From Desulfurobacteriaceae bacterium (lineage in GTDB: Bacteria > Aquificota > Aquificia > Desulfurobacteriales > Desulfurobacteriaceae): a DNA stretch of 64,000 nt. The position numbers were made by a program, and so were the translations under genes. Every line of letters begins with the position of its first letter. The first letter of the stretch is position 1. The DNA lies in NCBI GenBank assembly GCA_027068415.1, contig JAMOTD010000009.1, forward strand, positions 248,001-312,000. The letters are read 5' to 3'. Shown piece by piece: positions 25,480 through 34,356 of the stretch. Under the pieces are notes generated by a model. The model was given only the letters and a program-made list of their open reading frames with translations, made no database searches and was not told the DNA's origin.

Positions 25480-26417
25480 TTATTCCCGTCTTTAACGAGG
25501 AGGAGAACGTTCCGATTCTCTACAAGAAGTTAAAAAGGGTTCTTGAGGAGCTCCCCTACGACTACGAAATCATCTTCGTTGACGACGGGAGCACCGACAG
25601 AACGAGGGAGAGGCTTGAGGAGATTGCCCGTAAGGATAAAAAGGTTAAGGTAATTGAGTTTGCAAGGAACTTCGGCCAGACTGCCGCAATGGCCGCCGGA
25701 ATGGACTACGCAACCGGCGACGTAATAATAACGATGGACGGAGACCTCCAGAACGACCCTGAGGACATACCCCGCCTCCTTGAGAAGATTAAGGAGGGCT
25801 ACGACGTTGTAAGCGGCTGGAGGAAGAACAGGAAGGACGCCGCAATAAGCAGGAAGCTCCCCTCAAAGATTGCAAACTGGCTCATTGGAAAGCTAACTGG
25901 AGTAGAAATCCACGACTACGGCTGCACGCTTAAGGCCTACAGAAGCGACGTTATAAAGAGGGTTCGCCTCTACGGGGAGCTCCACCGCTTTATCCCCGCC
26001 CTGGCCTCAACGGTTACCTCAACAAACAAAATCGTTGAGATTCCGGTAAAGCACCACCCGAGAATCTACGGGAAGTCAAAGTACGGCATCTCAAGAACTT
26101 TTAAGGTTATATCCGACCTTTTCTTTATCTGGTTTTTAAAAAAGTTTATGCAGAAGCCCATTCACTTCTTCGGGATTCTCGGTCTAATCCTCTTTCTCTT
26201 GGGGTTCTTCCCCTTCACCTACCTCGTCTTCCTTAAGCTTACGGGCCACTCAATCGGAAATAGACCCCTTCTGATTATCTCCGTTCTCTTTATACTTGCC
26301 GGAATCCAGATGTTTACCACCGGTATAATCAGCGAGGTTTTGATGAGGATTTACTACGAGTCTCAGGATAAGAAGCCCTACGTGGTAAGGAGAGCTCTGA
26401 ACGTTGAAGAGGAGTAG
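25452..26417 (+). CDS. GT2 polyprenyl-phosphate glycosyltransferase (ArnC/GtrB/Dpm1-like)
   Basis: 321 aa. The cytosolic GT-A domain (about residues 1-230) has VVIPVFNEEENVP, IIFVDDGSTDRT, the DXD-like MDGDLQNDPED and the PRIYGKSKYGISR motif. Two C-terminal membrane spans follow (about 232-260 and 270-295), as in ArnC/GtrB. It transfers a nucleotide-activated sugar to undecaprenyl phosphate, giving the donor for the adjacent GT39 enzyme. The flippase-like gene overlaps its 3' end by 14 nt, making a three-gene unit. The sugar cannot be told from sequence. Confidence 0.92.
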   Translation: MEELRKVSVVIPVFNEEENVPILYKKLKRVLEELPYDYEIIFVDDGSTDRTRERLEEIARKDKKVKVIEFARNFGQTAAMAAGMDYATGDVIITMDGDLQNDPEDIPRLLEKIKEGYDVVSGWRKNRKDAAISRKLPSKIANWLIGKLTGVEIHDYGCTLKAYRSDVIKRVRLYGELHRFIPALASTVTSTNKIVEIPVKHHPRIYGKSKYGISRTFKVISDLFFIWFLKKFMQKPIHFFGILGLILFLLGFFPFTYLVFLKLTGHSIGNRPLLIISVLFILAGIQMFTTGIISEVLMRIYYESQDKKPYVVRRALNVEEE

Positions 26418-27306
26418 CTCTTTAGCCGTTTCCCTTGTAATTCTCCTTATTTTCTTCTACTTCCTCTACGAGTACAAAGTTTTCTCCAGGTTAGGGGAGG
26501 TTTTAAGCTCTCTTAACCCCTTTTACCTTCTCTTCTCACTTCTCTTCTACCTATCAACTTACCTTTTTAGGGCGAAGCGCTTTACTGTGATGTTCCCCCG
26601 TATCTCAACTGCCGACTTAACTGCCGTTATGTGCGTTCACACTTTCTTTAACAACGTCTTTCCCTTTCGCTCGGGGGAGGCCTCATTTCCCCTAATCTTA
26701 AAGAAGCTCTTCGGGGTGGAGCTCTCAATCTCCTCCGGGGCCCTTCTCTTTGCAAGGCTCCTTGACCTTGCCTCCCTCTCCATCCTCTTCCTCCTATCAA
26801 CTCTCGTTGTTGCTGCCGGCAGGAGGGAACTCCTTTTGATTCCCCTTTTGGCCCTTATAGTTATTTCACTCCTTATCTTCGTAGCCCTGAAGCTCCTTAA
26901 AGCTTTGAGGAACAGGTTTACGGTAATCGGAGCTCTTTTTTACTTCTTTAACCAGTTTATCTCCTTTAAGAAGCTCTCTCTGATTGCCCTCTACTCCCTT
27001 TTGACCTGGCTTTTTAAGTTTGTCTCCTTCTACTTTATCTTAAAGGCCGGAGGGGTAGGTCTTGACTTCTTCCAAACGGTTTTCGTCTCAACCTTCGGGG
27101 AGATTACGACCGTCCTTCCCATTCACAGCATCGGCGGTTTCGGAACTTACGAGGCGGGGCTGGTAGGAGGTTTCAAGCTCATGGGAATTAAGACGAGCTA
27201 CGCTCTTACTGTGGCTTTCTACTTCCACCTGATTCTGCTCTTTATGTCTGCCATCCTTGCCCTTCTGGGCTGGCTCTACCTTCACCTTCGTTTAAGGAAA
27301 GCTTAG
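26404..27306 (+). CDS. AglD/UPF0104-type flippase-like membrane protein
   Basis: 300 aa from a TTG start inside the end of the GT2 gene. Six to eight membrane spans with the LPG-synthase-TM/UPF0104 pattern: YLFRAKRFTVMFP, NNVFPFRSGEASFPLILKKLFG, and late LPIHSIGGFGTYEAG. Members include AglD and MprF's flippase half. In this operon it could translocate the polyprenyl-linked sugar. Its 3' end overlaps aroK on the opposite strand by 65 nt. Confidence 0.85.
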   Translation: MKRSSSLAVSLVILLIFFYFLYEYKVFSRLGEVLSSLNPFYLLFSLLFYLSTYLFRAKRFTVMFPRISTADLTAVMCVHTFFNNVFPFRSGEASFPLILKKLFGVELSISSGALLFARLLDLASLSILFLLSTLVVAAGRRELLLIPLLALIVISLLIFVALKLLKALRNRFTVIGALFYFFNQFISFKKLSLIALYSLLTWLFKFVSFYFILKAGGVGLDFFQTVFVSTFGEITTVLPIHSIGGFGTYEAGLVGGFKLMGIKTSYALTVAFYFHLILLFMSAILALLGWLYLHLRLRKA

Positions 27307-27787
27307 AAACTATCTCCCGTGCAATCTCCCGGGGGCTCTTACCCTCACACTCAACTATTAGCTTTGCCTTTTCGTAGTAAGGGAGCCTCTCCCTGTAGAG
27401 CTCCATCACCCCTTCTCTTCCCAGCTTAACGAGAGGCCTGTTCTCGTCCCGTGAAATCCTCTCCCAGATTACCTCAAAAGGGGTCTTTAAAAAGACAGAG
27501 AAGGAGTGCCTGTTAATTACCTCAATGTTTTCGCCGTAAGCGGGAGCTCCGCCCCCCGTTGCGATTATCCCGCTGCCCCCTTTTAAGAGGTTCTCCTTTA
27601 AGACCGAGGCCTCTATCTTCCTGAAGCCTTCCTCCCCGAGGCTTTCAAAGATTTCCGGTATGCTCTTTCCCGTCTTTTCAACTATGAGCCGGTCAAGGTC
27701 AAGGAGTGGAAAGCCTAAGAGCTCCGAGAGCTCCCTTCCGACCGTACTCTTCCCCGAACCCATAAAACCTATGAGGGTGATCTTCAT
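27242..27787 (-). CDS. aroK: Shikimate kinase
   Basis: 181 aa. P-loop GFMGSGKSTVGRELS, the DLDRLIVEKTGKSIPEIFE shikimate-binding stretch, IIATGGGAP and the lid Arg region RDENRPLV are canonical. It phosphorylates shikimate in aromatic amino acid synthesis. The C-terminal ~20 residues (LNEGEGRASPEGQGWQT) extend past the fold, antisense to the flippase gene. The ATG overlaps the stop of the upstream orphan (AAATGA), so it is the last gene of that operon. Confidence 0.95.
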   Translation of the reverse strand: MKITLIGFMGSGKSTVGRELSELLGFPLLDLDRLIVEKTGKSIPEIFESLGEEGFRKIEASVLKENLLKGGSGIIATGGGAPAYGENIEVINRHSFSVFLKTPFEVIWERISRDENRPLVKLGREGVMELYRERLPYYEKAKLIVECEGKSPREIAREIVSKLSLNEGEGRASPEGQGWQT

Positions 27788-28626
27788 TTTACCGGTATCG
27801 CAAAGACTGGTTTGTAGCCCTTTTTCGGCAGCTTAACGGTCTGGTCGTCCTTCGTTCCTATTACCCCGTCTATTCCAGGATTGACGATTGTGTCGTCAAG
27901 GAGGTAGAACTTTGTCCTGAAGCACCCTTTTACAGGGAGCTCCCTCTTCCCCTCTGCCCCCAAGACTTTCTCCCTAAGCCCCCAGTTAAGTGCCTCTCCA
28001 AACTTTAAGATATTAAGTTGAATGAAGTTCAAGGGGAGAATCATGTAGAGTAAGCATATTGCAGCAATAGAAGTGAGGAAAACTCTAAGCTTAACGGGCA
28101 TGCTGTCTGCCATCTTAAAGGGTCTAATCTGTATAAGGCCTGCCTCAAGGAATTTTACAACATCAGAGAGGGTGTATCCGTGCTTGTAGAGTTCCTTTCT
28201 ACTTAGGGGCTTCCTCGTCTTCCAGTGGGCTACGAGGAAGGAGGGAACGCTTTCAACCTCAATTTTGGTTATCTCAAAGTGCTCTGGAATCTCCCTTACC
28301 TTCCAGAGAGTCGGGCTGTTCACTATCTCCATGAGCTCCTCTTCGGTTAAGGCCAGCCCTCCGCTGCACTTTTCACCCTCAAAGAACTCAAAAACCGGCT
28401 GTATGTTGGTAGTGAGCCACTCCTCAAGAAACTTTATCAGTGAGAACTTTTCTCCTCTTCCCTCGTCCTTCCCCGATAGGTAAAAGAGAATTCCGTCAAA
28501 GCAGATTGAAATCTCCCCATCCTGATAGGGCATCTGGAGCCTTACTTCCCCTAACTTCTCCTTGAGGATGTCTATAAGTATGAGGAAGTCGTCCGGTTTT
28601 GTTAATTTCCCCCTTATATATTGCAT
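27784..28626 (-). CDS. Single-span membrane protein of unknown function, N-terminal PATAN/DUF4388-like
   Basis: 280 aa. Residues 1-95 (RGKLTKPDDFLILIDILKEKLGEVRLQMP...GILFYLSGKDEG...) resemble the DUF4388/PATAN regulatory fold, by pattern only. Residues 95-175 are a charged helical region, about 183-205 one membrane span (VFLTSIAAICLLYMILPLNF), and the outer part ends with NPGIDGVIGTKDDQTVKLPKKG, which resembles the Ca-binding tail of type II pseudopilins. Overlaps: 13 nt with the upstream membrane gene, 4 nt with aroK. Confidence 0.6.
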   Translation of the reverse strand: MQYIRGKLTKPDDFLILIDILKEKLGEVRLQMPYQDGEISICFDGILFYLSGKDEGRGEKFSLIKFLEEWLTTNIQPVFEFFEGEKCSGGLALTEEELMEIVNSPTLWKVREIPEHFEITKIEVESVPSFLVAHWKTRKPLSRKELYKHGYTLSDVVKFLEAGLIQIRPFKMADSMPVKLRVFLTSIAAICLLYMILPLNFIQLNILKFGEALNWGLREKVLGAEGKRELPVKGCFRTKFYLLDDTIVNPGIDGVIGTKDDQTVKLPKKGYKPVFAIPVK

Positions 28627-29861
28627 ATTGCCTTACCTAAGATGTAATTAAGTATCAGCGCTGTGATGAAAATAATAACAAAAAACATCATCTTTGAGTT
28701 AATGAAGCTCATCATTCCCGGTATCTGTAGTACTCCGGAGCTGAGTTGCTCCGTATAGAACCCGAAAAATCTATCAAATATCAAGGCAAATACCAATCCG
28801 GCTCCGAAAGATGCTATCAGAATGTAGGGTATGAGAGTCTCAAACCCTTCGCTCCTTACGTGAATTAAAAGTGGAATCGATGAAGCTTTTGATATGTCTA
28901 TCTCTTCTTTCAGGAGCTCCCGCCTAATCTGGTTGGCCTGCTCAAGCATCAGTAGGGAGGAGTAGGTAATGTAAAGGTTAAAGAGAACTACGGGGGACTT
29001 TAAGTACTTGTTGGCCGTTTGAAAGGCCTTGAGGGCTTTCTGGTAGTCTCCCTGAAGGAAGTTAACGTAGCCTACGTCGTTGTAGATTATTCCGATAAGG
29101 TAGGGGTCGTTGGTTTTTACTGAGTTTAGCTCTTTGACCCTTTGGAGCTCCCCCAGCGCCAGCTCGTTTGTTATCAGCTCTACCTTTCTGTAGAGGGGGT
29201 TCTCAATTGCGGAGCTTATGAGGTAAGGAGGAGCGTAGCCGTCCCTGGTTGTCTTTACCGTGTAGAGAAATTTGGGGGACTGGAGGTAGTTGAGAAAGTT
29301 CTCTGTCAGGCCGTAGGTGAATATGGAGAATATCCCCGCAAAGAAGAGGAAAGTTGCCGTCTTCTTCTTCTTTATTGAGAGGGCAAGAACCGCTCCCATT
29401 CCGGTCAGGAAGTAAAATCCCGGCCAGAAGTTGACCAGAACTACAAGGGCTAAAACCAGGATTAGAAATAGAGTTAAGTACTTCTTTCGGTCGGGTTCAA
29501 GGTCTATGTGCTGGCTATAGAAGATAAAGGTATAAAAGAGCAGGAAGAAGATGAGAACTTCTGTGGCCCTCTTCAAGGGCTCAACGAAGAAGATAAACTT
29601 CTTTATTAGGGAAATGCTGGTTTGGGGAATCGGCTCAATCTCTCTCTTTGTAAGGTAGTTGAGCTCGGGGATGTGGTAGATGGGGTACTTCCCTTTGGCT
29701 TTTTTTATCTCGTCTATTTCTTTATGAAGGATTTGAGCAGGGGCTCCGTTTCCGATGTCATTCTCAAGCTTGTTTAGGAGCTCCTTTAAAGAGGCAGCTC
29801 CTGCGGTTGAAAAGTTAAAGAGCCCTATCAACAGCGCTAAGAAAATCCCCCATCTCCTCAT
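28614..29861 (-). CDS. Multispan membrane protein with TPR-like segment, unknown function
   Basis: 415 aa from the ATG at 29861 (AAGGGA 9 nt upstream; an in-frame TTG lies three codons earlier). Signal peptide MRRWGIFLALLIGLFNFSTAGA, then about four spans between residues 95 and 195. A soluble loop follows (about 200-345) containing a TPR-like unit DVGYVNFLQGDYQKALKAFQTANKYLK. The C-terminus has two more spans. It forms an apparent pair with the gene at 27784-28626 (13-nt overlap). Family not recognised. Confidence 0.6.
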   Translation of the reverse strand: MRRWGIFLALLIGLFNFSTAGAASLKELLNKLENDIGNGAPAQILHKEIDEIKKAKGKYPIYHIPELNYLTKREIEPIPQTSISLIKKFIFFVEPLKRATEVLIFFLLFYTFIFYSQHIDLEPDRKKYLTLFLILVLALVVLVNFWPGFYFLTGMGAVLALSIKKKKTATFLFFAGIFSIFTYGLTENFLNYLQSPKFLYTVKTTRDGYAPPYLISSAIENPLYRKVELITNELALGELQRVKELNSVKTNDPYLIGIIYNDVGYVNFLQGDYQKALKAFQTANKYLKSPVVLFNLYITYSSLLMLEQANQIRRELLKEEIDISKASSIPLLIHVRSEGFETLIPYILIASFGAGLVFALIFDRFFGFYTEQLSSGVLQIPGMMSFINSKMMFFVIIFITALILNYILGKAICNI

Positions 29862-30261
29862 AGTTCTCAATCCCTTCCACTCTCCACGTTTTGAACCCGA
29901 TTACCCTCTTCCCCAGCTTCAGAGCAAAGGCAATTTCGCTGAGTGTTCCGTAGTTTCCTCCTACTGCGACGACGACCGAGCCTGAGGCGGCTACTATTAC
30001 GTTCCTCCCGTGTCCCATTCCCGTCGGTATCTTTACGTCAACAAAGGGGTTGGCCGTCTCCTCGTAGTGGGGGAGGATTCCTACGGTAATTCCCCCGGCC
30101 TCCTTGGCTCCCTTACAGGCCGCCTCCATTACCCCGAAGAGCCCTCCGCATACTAAGACCAGCCCCTTCCTACCGATGAGCCTGCCCGCCTTTAAAGCAG
30201 CCTCGTAGAGTTCCGAGCCGACGGCTACGTTCCCATCCCCGATTACCGAGACGTTCCTCAA
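29815..30261 (-). CDS. TIGR00725/LOG-like Rossmann-fold protein
   Basis: 148 aa from the TTG at 30261; GGAGG lies exactly 5 nt before it, whereas the GTG at 30267 overlaps that site. Motifs VSVIGDGNVA, LVCGGLFGVMEAACKGAKEAGG and VVVAVGGNYGTLSEIAFALKLGKRVIGF match the TIGR00725 branch of the LOG/DprA-like Rossmann superfamily, which binds nucleotides. The PGGxGTxxE motif of cytokinin-type LOG enzymes is altered to VGGNYGTLSE, so LOG activity is not assured. Confidence 0.82.
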   Translation of the reverse strand: MRNVSVIGDGNVAVGSELYEAALKAGRLIGRKGLVLVCGGLFGVMEAACKGAKEAGGITVGILPHYEETANPFVDVKIPTGMGHGRNVIVAASGSVVVAVGGNYGTLSEIAFALKLGKRVIGFKTWRVEGIENYEEMGDFLSAVDRAL

Positions 30262-30360
30262 GGACACCTCCGAAAGGGCTTTTCGGAAATTTGCACAGAA
30301 AAAGATTATACATTAGCACCTTCGGGGAAAACTCCTTCAGGTTTTAAACTAAAGATAGCT

Positions 30361-31251
30361 CTATTTCCTGCTCCTCAAGTACTCAACCAGCGGCTCCTTA
30401 ATCTCAACAAGGCCCATTTCGTTTATCTCCATAAGGTGGAGCCTCGTGTCGTGGCCGCAGAGCCTACAGCCGTCAATTCTGAAAAGCCTGAGTATGTCTC
30501 CCACCTCTTTCTTAAATAGCCTCGCCCTGCTTGCTGAGAGAAGAATTTCCTTTGAGAGGACCATCGTACAGTCAACGATGTGGCCTACTGCGTACCCTCC
30601 GGCGGCTTCTGCCGAGAGCTCATCGTGGCCGCTCCTCTTCTGTGAGACGAAGATTGCCGTCTGGTACCACTTCTTCATGAAGTTGAAGAATGCCCTTACT
30701 ATTGAGCGGGCGAGCATCTCCTTTGATTCGTAAAGGCCGGTTATTGAGTCTATCACCGTCCTGTGGCAGTGGTAGGTTCTGTAGACGTAGGCCAAGGTAT
30801 CAAGCATTGTGGGGACGTCGTCCCTTAACCTTGCGTTGCTGGCGGCGTCTATAAGTATTATGTTGTCCTCAATCTCCTCAAAGTCTACGCCCATTGCCAG
30901 CGCCCTCTGTTTGAGGCCTGCCGCAACGAAGTTTGCCGGGCTCTCTACTGTAACAAAGCAGACCTTCTGTCCCATTGAGGCCTGCTTTATCGTAAACTGC
31001 TCAACCATTAAGCTCTTTCCCGTATCGGGCATTCCCGTAAGGTTTACAACTGCGTACTCAGGAATTCCCCCTAAGGGCTTCCTTACTGGCTTTCCTTCTT
31101 CTATTTCAACTTTAAAGAAGAGCTCGTCAAGGCCCTTTACTCCCGTCGGTACTCCTTTTAGCTCCGGGGCTTTCTTTACGGCCTCCCCTAAGACGTAGAC
31201 GTACTCCTTCATTACTTGGGGTTTCCTCTCTGAGAACTGTCCCTCTACCAT
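30361..31251 (-). CDS. KaiC-like RecA-superfamily ATPase
   Basis: 296 aa. A single RecA/KaiC domain with PTGVKGLDELF, Walker A GMPDTGKS, CFVTVESPANFVAAGLKQRA and Walker B HRTVIDSITGLYE. Near the C-terminus is a CRLCGHDT pair in a region typical of the KaiC-domain family known from archaea and Aquificota. Circadian KaiC has two domains, so this is not a clock KaiC; it is related to GvpD/RAD55-type ATPases with unproven signalling role. GGAGGGTAGAG precedes the ATG. The phosphohexomutase gene lies 12 nt upstream. Confidence 0.85.
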   Translation of the reverse strand: MVEGQFSERKPQVMKEYVYVLGEAVKKAPELKGVPTGVKGLDELFFKVEIEEGKPVRKPLGGIPEYAVVNLTGMPDTGKSLMVEQFTIKQASMGQKVCFVTVESPANFVAAGLKQRALAMGVDFEEIEDNIILIDAASNARLRDDVPTMLDTLAYVYRTYHCHRTVIDSITGLYESKEMLARSIVRAFFNFMKKWYQTAIFVSQKRSGHDELSAEAAGGYAVGHIVDCTMVLSKEILLSASRARLFKKEVGDILRLFRIDGCRLCGHDTRLHLMEINEMGLVEIKEPLVEYLRSRK

Positions 31252-31263
31252 CTCTACCCTCCT

Positions 31264-32649
31264 CTAACTTGTTTTCACTAAGGAGACTCCCCAGTTTAGG
31301 AGCTCCCTCGTAGTCTCTTCGTCCGGGCTCTCTGCGTAGACCCTGAAAACCGGCTCGGTTCCCGAGGGTCTAAAGAGAATCCAGGAGTCGTTTTCAAATG
31401 TTATTTTAACCCCGTCTATAGTTAAAACTCTTTTAACTTTAAGCCCTTTCCACTCCTTCGGAGGGTTCTCCTTTAACCTCTCAAGGGCCTCCCGCTCCTC
31501 CTGGCTTACGGGAAGATCTATCCTCTTGTAGTAGGCGGTTCCGAACTCCCTAAAGAGCTCCTCAACCATCTGGGAGACCGTTTTGCCCTCCGCAAGCATC
31601 TTCTCAACTATTAAAAGCCCCATTAGTAAACCGTCCCTTTCGGGCAGGTAGTCTATGAGGGCGTAGCCTCCGCTCTCCTCCCCTCCGAAGAGAACCTTTT
31701 CCTTAAAGAGGACTTCGCTTATGTTCTTAAAGCCTACCGGCACCTCAAGGAGCTCCACTCCGAACTTCCTGCAGACCCTGTCAACCAGGTAGCCGGAGCT
31801 GACCGTTTTAACCACTATCCCGTCTCTCTTTCCTCTGTTCCTTAAAATGTGGAGCAGAAGCAGTGCAAAGACCACCTGTGAGTTGACGAAGTTTCCCCTC
31901 TCGTCAACTATTCCCACCCTGTCTCCGTCTCCGTCGTTGGCTATTCCTACGTCTGCCCCTACCGCCCTTACCTTCTCCATTAAGACCGTTATGTTCTTCT
32001 CTACTATTGGCTCGGGGTGTTTCCCTCCGAAGAGGGGGTCTCTGTAGGCGTGGATTTCGGTAATCTGGGCTTTCGTCCCTAAAAGTGCCCTGTACATAAG
32101 ACCTTGCTGAGCTCCGTACATAGGGTCGTGGACTATTTTCACCTCTTTCTCGTTAAAGAGGGAGAGCTCCAGCTGTCTCCTCACTCCCTCAACGTATGGG
32201 GTGTTCAGGTCTTGGGTCTTAAACTCCCCTTTCTTAACGGGGTAGTTTTCAGCCTGCGGGATTTTCTCCTCAATTTTCTTCGTTATCTCTGTCCTTGCCG
32301 CTCCTCCGAAGCTCTCCTTTACTTTGTACCCGTTGTACTTTCCTACGTTGTGGGAGGCCGTTATGACGATTCCTGCATTGAACTTACCGTACTTGGTTGC
32401 GTGGGAGACTGCCGGAGTCGGGCAAAAACCGTCGGAGAGAACAACCTCAAACCCCATTCCGGCAAGTATTTCTGCAGTGAACTTTCCGTACTCCTCAGAT
32501 AGGAACCTCAGGTCGTAGCCTATTACTACCCTCTTTGCCCCCTCTTCTCTTAGAGCAAGGCCGTGGGCCACCGCAACCCTCTTCAGGTTCTCAAACGTAA
32601 ACTCCTTTGAGATTATCCCTCTCCAGCCGTCCGTTCCGAACTTTATCAT
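31264..32649 (-). CDS. Phosphoglucomutase/phosphomannomutase family enzyme
   Basis: 461 aa, all four domains of the alpha-D-phosphohexomutase family. Seen: KFGTDGWRG at the N-terminus, the phosphoserine loop VITASHN, Mg loop DGDGDRVGI, sugar loop GGEESGGY and phosphate loop RPSGTEPVFRVYAE. It shifts phosphate between C1 and C6 of hexose phosphates. The substrate (glucose, mannose or glucosamine) is not decided by these motifs. Downstream of DUF445 on the same strand. Confidence 0.93.
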   Translation of the reverse strand: MIKFGTDGWRGIISKEFTFENLKRVAVAHGLALREEGAKRVVIGYDLRFLSEEYGKFTAEILAGMGFEVVLSDGFCPTPAVSHATKYGKFNAGIVITASHNVGKYNGYKVKESFGGAARTEITKKIEEKIPQAENYPVKKGEFKTQDLNTPYVEGVRRQLELSLFNEKEVKIVHDPMYGAQQGLMYRALLGTKAQITEIHAYRDPLFGGKHPEPIVEKNITVLMEKVRAVGADVGIANDGDGDRVGIVDERGNFVNSQVVFALLLLHILRNRGKRDGIVVKTVSSGYLVDRVCRKFGVELLEVPVGFKNISEVLFKEKVLFGGEESGGYALIDYLPERDGLLMGLLIVEKMLAEGKTVSQMVEELFREFGTAYYKRIDLPVSQEEREALERLKENPPKEWKGLKVKRVLTIDGVKITFENDSWILFRPSGTEPVFRVYAESPDEETTRELLNWGVSLVKTS

Positions 32650-32658
32650 TTTCCCTCC

Positions 32659-33819
32659 CTATATAAAGATTAATTGGGTTAGACCTATCAGGAAGCCGAG
32701 AACCCCTCCCAAAAGGGTGATGTGTTTGAGCTCTTCATCTATTAACTTTAAAACAATTTCCTCAACCTCTTCAATGGGCAGGGAGTTAACCCTCTCCTTT
32801 ACCATCTCTTCAACGTTTATCGCCTCCATTATTACCGGGAGCTCCCTCTCTATCACCTCAAGGAGCTTATCTGCAAGAAGCCGGGCAATCTCTCTCCTGT
32901 GCCTCTCTATAAATCGGCTTACAAAGGGAGGAGCCTGCTCCTTGAGGAAGTTCTCTAAACTCCGGAGCTCCTCCAGCCTTTTCTCCTCAAGCCCCTTTAA
33001 GTACTCTGTCAGGGTCTCCTTTAAGACTACCCTGAGCTTCTGTGCCGTCGGGCTTTCAGAGTCTATCCTCCGGGAGAGGAGCTCCTGAAACTTAGCCCAC
33101 AGGAGTTTTGATAGTTTGAGTCTGAAGGCGGGCTCATCTGCAGCCCTCTCAACCACCTCCTCAATCAGGGAGGTTGCCCTCTTTGCAAGGGATTGGGCGA
33201 GCCCTTCCGTTATAAAAGGTAGAACCGCTTGGAGCTTTGAGAGGTTCTCCCTTACCATTGCGTAGATTACCTCGCTCAGCTGACCGCTCCTTACCTGCTC
33301 AATGAGGCTCTCAGTCAGTCTGTCAATTTTCTCGTTTATCGTCCTCTCTATCTCCCTCTCAAGGTTTGCCGGCAGGAGCTCCCTCAAGCTCTTCCCGTTT
33401 AGCCTCTCAAAGAGGCCGTCCACCAGCTCTCCCGCCCTTTCGGCTAAGAGCTCCGTCGGCACTACCTCCTTAAGCCTTTTATCCTCAATTTTCCCGATAA
33501 ACTCTCCTATGTAGAGGTGGCCGTTTTTACTGAGCTCTTCAAGGAAGTTCTCGGTAAAGAGAAGGAGGTTCTCCCTTACTTTGCGGTGGTTTAGCCTCTT
33601 CCTTATGCTCTCCTCGGTCAGGAGGTTCTCTTTAACCACCTTCGCTATGGCCTCTGCTAACTTCTCCCTCTTTGCCGGAATGAGGCCGGGGGTAAAGGGG
33701 AGCTTTTTGCCGAAGAGGTAGTAGGGCTTAATCGGTTTAAAGAGCATCTTTATTGCTATGTAGTTTGTGAAGTAGCCTATGAGAGCTCCAACTGTCGGCG
33801 GAATTAAATACTCAACCAA
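32659..33819 (-). CDS. DUF445 membrane protein
   Basis: 386 aa from the TTG at 33819, with GGAGGAG 7 nt upstream; a TTG two codons earlier sits too near that site. One span at each end (LIPPTVGALIGYFTNYIAIKML and the final HITLLGGVLGFLIGLTQLIFI) frames a long amphipathic helical region. The opening GALIGYFTNYIAIKMLFKP and LPFTPGLIPAKR are DUF445 signatures. Function unknown; members are membrane-anchored helical proteins. It overlaps thpR's end by 8 nt. Confidence 0.88.
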   Translation of the reverse strand: MVEYLIPPTVGALIGYFTNYIAIKMLFKPIKPYYLFGKKLPFTPGLIPAKREKLAEAIAKVVKENLLTEESIRKRLNHRKVRENLLLFTENFLEELSKNGHLYIGEFIGKIEDKRLKEVVPTELLAERAGELVDGLFERLNGKSLRELLPANLEREIERTINEKIDRLTESLIEQVRSGQLSEVIYAMVRENLSKLQAVLPFITEGLAQSLAKRATSLIEEVVERAADEPAFRLKLSKLLWAKFQELLSRRIDSESPTAQKLRVVLKETLTEYLKGLEEKRLEELRSLENFLKEQAPPFVSRFIERHRREIARLLADKLLEVIERELPVIMEAINVEEMVKERVNSLPIEEVEEIVLKLIDEELKHITLLGGVLGFLIGLTQLIFI

Positions 33820-34354
33820 GCTCAAACTCCTCCACCACTTTGTAGATTGGCCCTTCGGGAGTCAGCTTGCTCTCAATGAGGTAAACCTTCCTCTCCTCCC
33901 TCTCCTTAAATAGGTACTCTTTCATTGAGCCTACGTAGTTCCTGAACTTAATTCTCCTCTTTAACCTCTTTATCCTCAAGAGGGTAAGGTGGGGCGTAAA
34001 GTTCTCTTCGGGGGCAAAACCGAAGGGCATCAGGGCCCGGTCAACCCTCTTTTTAATCTCTCTAATCTCATCAGAGCGAATTCCGACCCAGAGAACCCTC
34101 TCTATCCCGTTCCTCTTAAAGGTTCCAAGACCCCTGTACTCAACTTTAAAGGGGGGAGCTCCCTTTAGACTCCCCTTTAACATCTTTGCTATTTGGGGAA
34201 CCTTTTCCTCTTCAACCTCTCCGATAAAGCGGAAGGTTATGTGGAGGTTTTCGGGCTCAACCCACTTCCCCTCAACCCCTAACCTCTCAACCTCTCTCTT
34301 TACCTCTTTAAAGTCTATCGGGGTGAAAGTTCCCACAAAGAGCCTCTTCTTCAC
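33812..34354 (-). CDS. thpR: RNA 2',3'-cyclic phosphodiesterase
   Basis: 180 aa, 2H phosphoesterase. Both HxT catalytic motifs are present: LHITFRFIG (about residue 43) and PHLTLLRI (about residue 126), in a typical ThpR frame (KKRLFVGTF... FKRNGIERVLWVGI). It opens 2',3'-cyclic phosphates on RNA and has RNA-ligase-like activity in vitro. GTG start with GAGG 5 nt upstream, overlapping the end of the lipoprotein gene region. Confidence 0.93.
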   Translation of the reverse strand: MKKRLFVGTFTPIDFKEVKREVERLGVEGKWVEPENLHITFRFIGEVEEEKVPQIAKMLKGSLKGAPPFKVEYRGLGTFKRNGIERVLWVGIRSDEIREIKKRVDRALMPFGFAPEENFTPHLTLLRIKRLKRRIKFRNYVGSMKEYLFKEREERKVYLIESKLTPEGPIYKVVEEFELG

Positions 34355-34356
34355 CT

